Source: Malus domestica
Taxonomy: Eukaryota > Streptophyta > Magnoliopsida > Rosales > Rosaceae
Length of the DNA stretch: 64,000 bases
Assembly (NCBI RefSeq): GCF_042453785.1
Contig: NC_091661.1
Location: forward strand, 8,422,501 to 8,486,500
Reading direction: 5' to 3'
Shown: in pieces, positions 56,593 through 64,000 of the stretch
How positions within the stretch are numbered: the first letter of the stretch is position 1
Layout: each line of letters starts with the position of its first letter
Notes under the pieces: generated by a model
The model's database searches: none
Told to the model about the DNA's origin: nothing
What the model saw: only the letters and a program-made list of their open reading frames with translations
Position numbers and translations under genes: made by a program

Positions 56593-59142
56593 ATGAGAAA
56601 CTTTGCACTTCACCACTACCTAAGTAGGCGACGAAATTCTCACAAAACCCTCAACGCATCCACTTTAGCAGCATTACCAGTACCTCCTCCTCCTCCTCCT
56701 CCTCCTCCTCCTCCTCCTCCTACCTTTCCAATTCGAACCAAAAGGCGCGCTTTACTCGACCTCTTACAACCACGCGACCACTCCGACAAACCCATTTTCT
56801 ACTACAACGCAATTCATGCCCAGATTCTCCTCTCCGGCTTTCGAGACGATGTTTTTCTTGCTAATCTTCTCTTGCACTCCTATGCCAAATCTGGCTCTGT
56901 TATTTACGCGCGGAAACTGTTTGATAAAATGCCTGAAAGGAACTCGGTTACTTGGTCTTCCATGGTTTCTATGTATACCAAGCATGGTAATTATGAACAA
57001 GCATTGCTTATGTTTTCGGACTTCTGCAGGAATTCCGATGGGCACCCGAATGAGTATACGTTGGCCAGTGTTATCCGCGCTTGTACGCAGTTGGGAGGGA
57101 TTGATCAAGGTGCCCAAGTGCATGGTTTTGTTGTCAAGACTGGTTTTTATCAGGATGTTTATGTGGCTACTTCTTTAGTCGATTTTTACGTCAAAAATGG
57201 CCATATAGATGAAGCTGACCTGATTTTTGAGGGTTTGAACGTGAAAAGTGCAGTTACTTGGACCATAATGATAGCAGGGTATGCAAAATGTGGAGAAAGT
57301 GAAGTGTCCTTGAAATTGTTTTACCAAATGAGAGACACCGATGTTCTTCCTGACAAATATGTTCTGTCTAGTGTCCTGACTGCATGTTCTGCGCTCAAAT
57401 TCATTGGAGGCGGCAAGCAAATCCATGCTTATGTGCTTAGAAGGGGAACCGTAATGGACGTTTCAGTGGTTAATGTGCTTGTAGATTTTTATACCAAGTG
57501 CGGTGAAGTGGAGGCAGCAAAGAAGTTATTCGATATGATTGTAGTCAAGGACCTCATTTCGTGGACCACGATGATAGCCGGGTACATGCAGAATTCATTT
57601 GAGCGGGAGGCTGTTAAGTTATTTTCTGAAATGGCCGGATTGGGTTGGAAGCCGGATGGATTTGCATGCAGTAGCATTCTTACTTCGTGTGGTTCACTTG
57701 ACGCTCTTAATCAGGGGAGAGAAGTCCATGCGTATGCTATTAGAGTCCATCTTGTTTATGAAGCTTATGTGAAGAATAGTTTGATTGATATGTATGCAAA
57801 ATGTGATTCCCTTACTGATGCAAGAAGAGTATTTGATTCAATGACTGATCATAATGTTGTGTCTTACAATACGATGATCGAAGGATACTCAAGACAGGAT
57901 AAGCTGTCTGAAGCGCTGCATCTTTTCAATGAGCTTAGACTTAGATCGTTCCAGCCGAGTCTCTTGACGTTCGTCAGCCTTCTTGGTATCTCAGCTGCTT
58001 TATTCACGTTGCAGTTGAGCAAGCAAATCCATGGTTTGATCACCAAATATGGGTACTGTTTGGATGTATTTTCTGGCAGTGGTCTGATAGATGTTTATTC
58101 AAAGTGCTCAGGTATTAGAGATGCTAGACTTGTATTCGATGAGATGTATGAGAAAGACATTGTAGTGTGGAATGCGATGTTTTGCGGATACACGCAACAG
58201 ATGGAAAGTGAAGAGGCTCTTAGACTGTACACAGAATTACAATTATCGAGACAAAATCCTAATGAATTTACTTTTGCAGCCCTAATCTCAGCAGCCAGTA
58301 ACCTGGCAAGTATGCAGCATGGCCAACAGTTCCATAACCAGCTCATTAAGATGGGTCTTGACAGTGATCTGTTCGTCACAAATGCCCTTGTGGATATGTA
58401 TTCCAAGTGTGGAAGCATTGAAGAGGCTTGCAAAATATTTAATTCAAAAGTTTGGAGTGACGTTGCCTGTTGGAATTCCATAATATCAACATATGCTCAA
58501 CATGGAGAAGCAGAAGAAGCCCTTCTGATGTTTGCAAGAATGATGAAGGAGGGAATAAAACCCAACTATATCACATTTGTGGGTGTGTTATCAGCTTGTA
58601 GCCATGCTGGCCTTGTGGAAGATGGACTTCGCCACTTTGAATCAATGCCTCAGTTTGGGATTGATCCAGGAACTGAACATTATGCTTGCATAGTGACTCT
58701 CCTCGGTCGTGCTGGCAAATTATTTGAAGCTAAGGAATTCATTGAGAAAATGCCGGTAAAACCAGCAGCAATTGTATGGAGGAGCTTGCTCAGCGCGTGC
58801 ACTGCTGCCGGTAATGTTGAATTGGGAACATATGCAGCAGAGATGGCAATTTGGAATGATCCAGTGGATAGTGGATCATATATCTTACTTTCAAATATTT
58901 ATGCATCCAGAGGTATGTGGGCTGATGTCAAGGCGGTGAGGGAAAAAATGGACAATGATGGGGTGGTGAAAGAAACCGGCTGTAGTTGGGTTGAAGTGAA
59001 TAATGAAGTTCATACATTTGCTGCAAGAGATAGAACACATCGTGAGGCAGATCTAATTTTTTCAATTCTAGACAATTTGATTCTGCAGATTAAGGGTGTT
59101 GGTTATGTGCCTGATATTACGACACTTGTGATGAATGACTGA
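56593..59142 (+). CDS. Pentatricopeptide repeat (PPR) protein, PLS class with E-type C-terminus
   Basis: An intronless 849-aa protein, typical of plant PLS-type PPR genes. These bind organelle RNA in a sequence-specific way and often guide C-to-U editing. The N-terminus (MRNFALHHYLSRRRNSH) is basic like a mitochondrial or plastid presequence. It is followed by a run of 12-13 Pro encoded by a (CCT)n microsatellite (56684-56721). PPR motifs run from about residue 75 to 750, with signatures such as YARKLFDKMPERNSVTWSSM, LIDMYAKCDSLTDARRVFD and GVLSACSHAGLVEDGL. E/E+ motifs follow (VWRSLLSACTAAGNVELG, SNIYASRGMW, GCSWVEV). No DYW deaminase domain is present; the protein ends TTLVMND. The closest relative I can think of is Arabidopsis At4g39530, from memory. 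The frame is intact. Confidence 0.93.
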   Translation: MRNFALHHYLSRRRNSHKTLNASTLAALPVPPPPPPPPPPPPPTFPIRTKRRALLDLLQPRDHSDKPIFYYNAIHAQILLSGFRDDVFLANLLLHSYAKSGSVIYARKLFDKMPERNSVTWSSMVSMYTKHGNYEQALLMFSDFCRNSDGHPNEYTLASVIRACTQLGGIDQGAQVHGFVVKTGFYQDVYVATSLVDFYVKNGHIDEADLIFEGLNVKSAVTWTIMIAGYAKCGESEVSLKLFYQMRDTDVLPDKYVLSSVLTACSALKFIGGGKQIHAYVLRRGTVMDVSVVNVLVDFYTKCGEVEAAKKLFDMIVVKDLISWTTMIAGYMQNSFEREAVKLFSEMAGLGWKPDGFACSSILTSCGSLDALNQGREVHAYAIRVHLVYEAYVKNSLIDMYAKCDSLTDARRVFDSMTDHNVVSYNTMIEGYSRQDKLSEALHLFNELRLRSFQPSLLTFVSLLGISAALFTLQLSKQIHGLITKYGYCLDVFSGSGLIDVYSKCSGIRDARLVFDEMYEKDIVVWNAMFCGYTQQMESEEALRLYTELQLSRQNPNEFTFAALISAASNLASMQHGQQFHNQLIKMGLDSDLFVTNALVDMYSKCGSIEEACKIFNSKVWSDVACWNSIISTYAQHGEAEEALLMFARMMKEGIKPNYITFVGVLSACSHAGLVEDGLRHFESMPQFGIDPGTEHYACIVTLLGRAGKLFEAKEFIEKMPVKPAAIVWRSLLSACTAAGNVELGTYAAEMAIWNDPVDSGSYILLSNIYASRGMWADVKAVREKMDNDGVVKETGCSWVEVNNEVHTFAARDRTHREADLIFSILDNLILQIKGVGYVPDITTLVMND
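56684..56721 (+). repeat. (CCT)n coding microsatellite
   Basis: A trinucleotide run within the PPR gene encodes a polyproline tract just after the presequence. It should be length-variable between alleles without breaking the frame. Confidence 0.9.
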
Positions 59143-60886
59143 GATGAGACATGGTGTGGTAATGCTCAGTGAAACGGACATTATGAGCTCTTGATAAACC
59201 ATGAAATGAAAATTTGCACTGTGCATCTTTTTGAAGTGAAGCTTGAGCTTGACGGGAGCAAATCTTGGGCTCCTTCTGATTGGCTAGTTTATCAGAATGT
59301 GAAAAGCAGAAATTTCCTTGCGATGCCATTTTGATGAAACGGAGCTGTCCTTGGTCAATTTTTGCAGTGATTGCATCTTGCTTTACAGATGTGTCTCCCA
59401 TATCTTGCATAACAGACTGGCTGGAAATTACTGCAACAAGGTTACTGTTGATATTCCATTTACAAGTGATGCTTCCTGGATTGTGTATACAAATGACGTT
59501 ATATCTATATGAATATTTTTATTTTCAGACTCATTGACTTCACTCTTGGTTTACATATTTTTGTGATGTCAATTTCTCCTGTTGTGATTTCCGATACCTT
59601 ACTTTGCAAAACTTCAAAGCATCTGATTGCAACTTTATTCTCCTCAGGAAAACTTCATCCACTAAGGTGAATGATATTGCTTCAAGAATTGCAGAAAATG
59701 TTAGAGCGGCCGTGGAAGCTACTAATTCCCTGCAGCAGGAAGTAAAACCCTTTTTTAATTACAGTAAGCAAAATTCAAAATGAAGGTGGCTTCTAAAACC
59801 CATCCCAAGAGATCCCTCAGATGCTTCAGTTTCTTATATTTTGAATTCTCTTGGGTGTCCATATACATTTGATTCCCAGGGCCTTATGTCTAAAGGGGAA
59901 TGCAGAACTTGGTGAAAGTATGAATGTTTCAAGTGATTCTGAGGAAGGGTCTGCTTTGCTGTCCAAGATGGTTGCAGTTGTTTGCGAGTAACACTTGTTC
60001 TGCCCTTGTTTAGGGCATTTGGAAGGTTCCTTCCTTCATGTTCTCTCTTACCTTTCATTCGTGCTCGCGAGGTTTGTGGATAAAATTAAAACCCATAATC
60101 CCTTCATCTGTGATAAATTTTAATTTGAAGAGAGTTCGTCCTATAAATATTTTATTTCACAGGAATTTTGAACGTCCTTTGCCTTTAAGGATGTGTAATT
60201 GCTGGTACTTGAGACTTTACATTGTCAGATGCAATGTGCTGCTCCAAAAGCTGCTCGTATGTGTGGACAGTTCATATCTGGCGCAGCTAGAATTGGCATA
60301 TGGTTTTGCATTGTTTATGTTAGAATTTGTTGGTTTATAGTTAAGCTGTGCGGTGACAAATTTTCACGTTCTAATACTCTTTCTCGTACTTGTTCATAGA
60401 TTAACTAACTAATTCATGTGCTATTACCAATAGTGAAGGATTTTTCTCGTCTTTCTTACCGTCTTTTATAGGGAGGAGATTCGTTCAATAGTATGCTTCA
60501 TTGATTCGCAAAGTTTTTAACATTGTTCAATTGGATTTCCTGTTGGTTTTGGTAAATGAATGAATGGGCATGCCAACAGAAAATTTTCTCCTTTTTTCTC
60601 ACACCGCAGGTATTTTCACAACTACGCCTATCTGAAGCCTCAGCGCATTCGGGTTCGTTTTCTACCAGGATTAAGGAAGAAGCAACCCGCTTGCAGGCAA
60701 ACGCTGGATCACAAGTCCCGTTTAATAAGCTGGTCAAGCACATTATTGCAGGGAACTTGATCTGAAGAATTTTGCTTATCTGGGAGATGAGGTTCAAACT
60801 TACTGCACAAATAGTTCGTGCTGATGGTCAAGATGACATCTGCTTTCGGTCATGTATTCAGAGAGATGGGCTCATTCCTAACCACA
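59143..60886 (+). other. Region downstream of the PPR gene, with possible exons of an unrecognised gene
   Basis: Two segments look exon-like. Positions 59648-59752 are bordered by CAG and GTAAAA and read TSSTKVNDIASRIAENV followed by AAVEATNSLQQE. Positions 60610-60765 follow TCACACCGCAG, read VFSQLRLSEASAHSGSF and end with a stop after KHIIAGNLI. I do not recognise the protein. They may be the tail of a gene on the plus strand, or a decayed remnant, because no continuous set of exons can be linked. Confidence 0.25.
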
Positions 60887-61202
60887 CATATATTCCCCCA
60901 ACTTAACCACCTATTGCTATGTGTTGCGTTTTTATCACAAAAATCTCGGTGTTGTAGGAGTAGAATCATACACATATATTGTATTTTATTTTCTCAATTG
61001 CCCGATGGGAACTTACATTCAACACACCCCTCACGTGGGACCATCACTCAGTGGGCAACACTTGCAACCAATCCCACATCAGACTTTAAGCGTAGAAACG
61101 TGGTGTTACATTAAAATTAGTAACTTGGGCACAACATGGACCCACAAGACAATCGAACCCGCTCTGATATCATGTCAGATATCCAGAGAGACGAGCTATT
61201 GG
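60887..61202 (-). mobile_element. TRIM retrotransposon, copy 1 (truncated)
   Basis: Read on the minus strand, the right side is a short piece of the 5' LTR ending ATATCTGACA, at 61171-61202. It is followed by a primer site TGATATCAGAGC (tRNA-iMet type), an internal part with no coding capacity, a polypurine GTGAGGGGTG, and a 3' LTR from 61024 down to about 60887 starting TGTTGAATGTAAG. It belongs to the same family as the element at 62095-62554. Confidence 0.7.
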
Positions 61203-62094
61203 CTCAATCTGAAATTGGTACTAGGCGGAATATTCTGCAAAAATCAAAGTTAAATGTTGCACAGTAAACTAGTAAGATGAAATAGTCAACAAGATACGAG
61301 TTTGTCAGATATGAAAATCATAGTTCCAAGAAATAAATTTGATTGACTAGTATGTACCATTGTACAACCTTATATTTCACTTAGCTGGAGTAGTCTTCAG
61401 CCTTTACAACAAACAGTTAAAGGAGGAAACTAAATGAGAATCCAAAGTAAGGTCTAAATGAAGAATTGAAACTAAGATCCAGACTATGAGCAATGTAAAC
61501 CTTTTCCAGGAATGATGTCAGTGAGTTAGCACAAGACTTAATGTATGAAAAAAGGTGTATGCAGCTAGGGTTTTAGAAGAACAAAGAGAGGCTCGGGGAG
61601 CCCAAAACAAATGAGCTTCTAAGAAGATGTAAGCAAGTATTTTCAGGGATAGTTTTATAAATATTGTATGACAACTTTACGTAGAAAATGCTTGATGCTT
61701 CTAGGAGATTTGAGTTGGAGAGGAAAAACAAAGACACTCCCTTTTTGAAGATGGATTTCCAACCCAAAATTAAAAACCCACAACCCTTTTAAAACAACTA
61801 TATTTTTTCTGTAGTAGCCAAGTACACTACAAGACATGTGCCAAATTGTTCCCATCTTGCATGTAAAATGTATTTTTTCTGTAGTAGCCAAGTACACAAC
61901 CTATGTGGGTTGTCTTGAATTGTTCCCATCTTGCATGTAAAATGTATGCATAAATTGGCTAGACTACTTCACTAATTAGAATGCATAATAAATTTAGATG
62001 TAAAATGCAAATGCATATTCTAAGGAAAATTGATCTAAATACTAGATGTGGTACATACTTACAAGATTGACAAGGAAAGCCAAAACAACTACGT
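61203..62094. repeat. AT-rich spacer with a duplicated 70-80 bp segment
   Basis: Two direct copies of TGTAGTAGCCAAGTACAC...TTGTTCCCATCTTGCATGTA lie at about 61799-61868 and 61869-61945. No gene was recognised in the rest. Confidence 0.6.
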
Positions 62095-62554
62095 CTAGAC
62101 TACACTAATATTGTCCCCTCACAACCACCTATTGCAAGATAGGGTTTTATCACAGAAAGAACCGATGTTGTTAGGAATGGAACCACACACTTATATATTG
62201 TATTTTATTTTCTCAATTCCCCAATGTTGAACTTATATTCAACACTTCCCTTCACGTGATTTCACCACATAGTGGGCCACAAGTGCAACCAATCCCACAA
62301 CGGACCATTAAGCGTGGAAGCATGGTGTTACATTAAATCAGTAACTCGGGCACGACTAGAACCCACAAGACCCACAATCTAAACTGCTCTGATACCATGT
62401 CAGATATTAAGATAGACGAGCTATTGCTCCAACTTAACCACCTATTATTAGGTATTGAATTTTTACCACAAAAGGCCTCAATGTTATTAGGAGTGAAACC
62501 ATACACATATATTTCATTTTCTCAATTTCCCAATGTGAAACTTAAATTTTAACA
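62095..62554 (-). mobile_element. TRIM retrotransposon, copy 2
   Basis: On the minus strand: 5' LTR 62554-62398 (157 bp, starting TGTTAAAATT and ending TCTGACA), primer site TGGTATCAGAGC complementary to initiator tRNA-Met, and an internal region of about 150 bp. The 3' LTR starts at 62244 (TGTTGAATATAAG) and ends at about 62095. Total is only about 460 bp with no coding capacity, as expected for a terminal-repeat retrotransposon in miniature. The LTR copies have diverged noticeably, so it is not recent. The left border is approximate. Confidence 0.75.
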
Positions 62555-63642
62555 CCTTGTAATGCAAAATCAAATTGCAAATGTGTATAAGCTTGAAAGT
62601 TGTGAAATTGATGCAACTCATTGCATTTCTTCCTTCTTAGAGAACTTGAGATTGAAGAATATTACAGAAACGAGAGATACCTTTTGTTGCAGGAAAAAAG
62701 GCAAATCTTCCAAATCCTCACCATTTATCTCTCTAAACAGAGGAGACGGGGTCACGGGGATTCGAATTAGTAAGAAGAACTCAATACTCTAGCTAGCTAC
62801 ACTAAGCCTAGGTGTGCAGATTTTCTCCAATTTAAAATATAAAAACAAATGCAACCTTCCAAATCATCCCGTTCTTAATGATAATCTAATATTGGAAAAA
62901 GAATGAATCTTGCTTATGTTTACAAGTGATTGGTCCAATTCCATCTTACTATTGCTCTAATATATCTTGTTTTTATGTTTCAGTAAATAGGTTATAAGTG
63001 CATAATGACTTTTTTAATAAAAGCTGTTTCTTTAATGCAGATAGTGCTTTACCGTAATGGCAGAAAACAATAATGCCTATGCTCCTTGATGCGGGTTCAA
63101 TTCTCACCAATCATCTCCTCCTAACATTTAACAATTTAGCTCCACTAACGCTATCGTTTAATAAAATTTGAGAGAGCGGTAACAACAACCAGAAGAGTCA
63201 CCAAAATTTGAGCAAGGAGCGGCAAAGAGGGCACTCAAACAATTTCCTCTCACTGTTTTTTTAATCAAATTCAAATCCAACAGCTGTACTTCTGGAGTTT
63301 CAAACCAAGGTTAAATTAATTATACAAAAAAAAAAAAAAAAACATTTTACCATGGTTCTACAATGATATAAGGCCCTATTTTGGTTTTCACAATTGAATG
63401 CCTAAAAATTCATAACAAAAAACTGTTTCGATAGTACTAAAATAAATTCAAAACAAAGTGCACCCAAGTTCAATTCCATGGTACAAAATCTATGAACACT
63501 TCCTCTTCCAAAACACCGCATACACAATAGAGCCAATCCATGCCGTCCCTGAAGTGAATTTCTCGACATCTTTCTACAAGAAACCAAATGGAACCATGAT
63601 TTGAGAGCTCACACATCACGTGCAAAATGCACCTACCACCCT
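62555..63642. other. Spacer and probable 3' flank of the IPMS gene
   Basis: AT-rich, with a poly-A run near 63327-63343 and no recognised gene. The last 200-300 bases probably include the 3' UTR of the isopropylmalate synthase gene, which ends at 63643. Confidence 0.4.
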
Positions 63643-64000
63643 TCATGCAGACACTTTGTTTCGTTCAGCTGGAAACTTTGGCGGCGACCTTTCCTTGAAA
63701 CCTATCATCTTATTCAATGCACCGATGTAGGCCTTGACACTAGAGACAACAATATCCATTCCTGCCCCAATTCCACTGCCACCAGAGGACAATACAGAAT
63801 TTCATACTGTTGCTAGGCGAATAGAAGAAGGTATTTGAAAAAAACAGCTGACTTCTAGACACCAAACCTGAATGTCCGCTGGACTGATTCTCCAGTTTGA
63901 GCATGAGTAACCGTATGACTGTTTTCCAGTCGGATTACCACACGAGTAGTGGCAATTGCATCAATTCCTTCTGTTACCGCATTCATAGAGTACTCAACCA
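63643..64000 (-). CDS. IPMS: 2-isopropylmalate synthase, 3' exons (partial)
   Basis: IPMS condenses acetyl-CoA with 2-oxoisovalerate, the first committed step of leucine synthesis, in the plastid. Two exons are visible on the minus strand. The penultimate one runs from the window edge to 63868 ([19 protein letters not shown], then [16 protein letters not shown]) and the last is 63775-63643 ([20 protein letters not shown], then NKMIGF, ending NKVSA and TGA). Both belong to the C-terminal LeuA regulatory domain that binds leucine for feedback inhibition. The introns have GT/AG borders and phases match (AG|T). Methylthioalkylmalate synthases of Brassicales lack this domain, so IPMS is the better call. 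The catalytic TIM barrel lies outside the window. Confidence 0.92.

Overview
The window looks like nuclear DNA of a dicot, most likely Rosaceae such as apple or pear. That placement is an inference from gene style and familiar repeat types, not a search result. Genes are intron-rich and AT-rich spacers are packed with LTR retrotransposons, Mutator-type elements, MITEs and TRIMs. No bacterial, organellar or CRISPR features were seen.

Left part (1-26 kb): a decayed Copia-type gag (359-1219, minus), a 2.5-kb solo-LTR-like element (2443-4916, reverse), then a plastid 4-alpha-glucanotransferase (DPE1-like) pseudogene whose exons run from 5888 to about 25975 on the plus strand. Its introns have been invaded by a probable solo LTR (6772-7917), a complete 9.8-kb Ty3/Gypsy Tat-lineage element (8495-18279, TSD CCATG), a FAR1-type MULE with ~455-bp terminal inverted repeats (19816-23773), a 1-kb foldback element with a 9-bp TSD (23869-24897) and a GC-rich MITE-like palindrome.

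Middle (26.7-43 kb): tail-to-tail with it lies a second decayed gene on the minus strand (26691-35648). It resembles a plastid membrane protein with an M41/FtsH-like HEAAH motif. It carries several frameshifts and hosts a very young, apparently intact Copia element (29243-34080, TSD AGTTG). A tRNA-Leu(AAG) gene, a Tat LTR fragment and an intact ten-exon chloroplast shikimate kinase gene (39214-42553, minus) follow.

Right part (43-64 kb): two more solo LTRs of the 2.3-kb family, each with a perfect 5-bp TSD and each inside an inverted-repeat element. One of them (48216-54770) contains a complete non-autonomous LTR retrotransposon (49373-53615, TSD CATTT). That element carries a chimeric captured host sequence: a glyoxal-oxidase fragment joined to an N-terminus resembling PIP aquaporins. 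An intact intronless 849-aa PPR gene (56593-59142, plus), TRIM elements, and the 3' exons of a 2-isopropylmalate synthase gene (minus, running off the right edge) complete the window.

The intact host genes are shikimate kinase (aromatic amino acids), the PPR protein (organelle RNA processing), IPMS (leucine synthesis) and the tRNA. They are independent loci, not an operon or pathway cluster. The most unusual objects are the gene-capturing non-autonomous LTR element, the intact young Copia and Tat elements, and the pair of neighbouring decayed plastid-protein genes.
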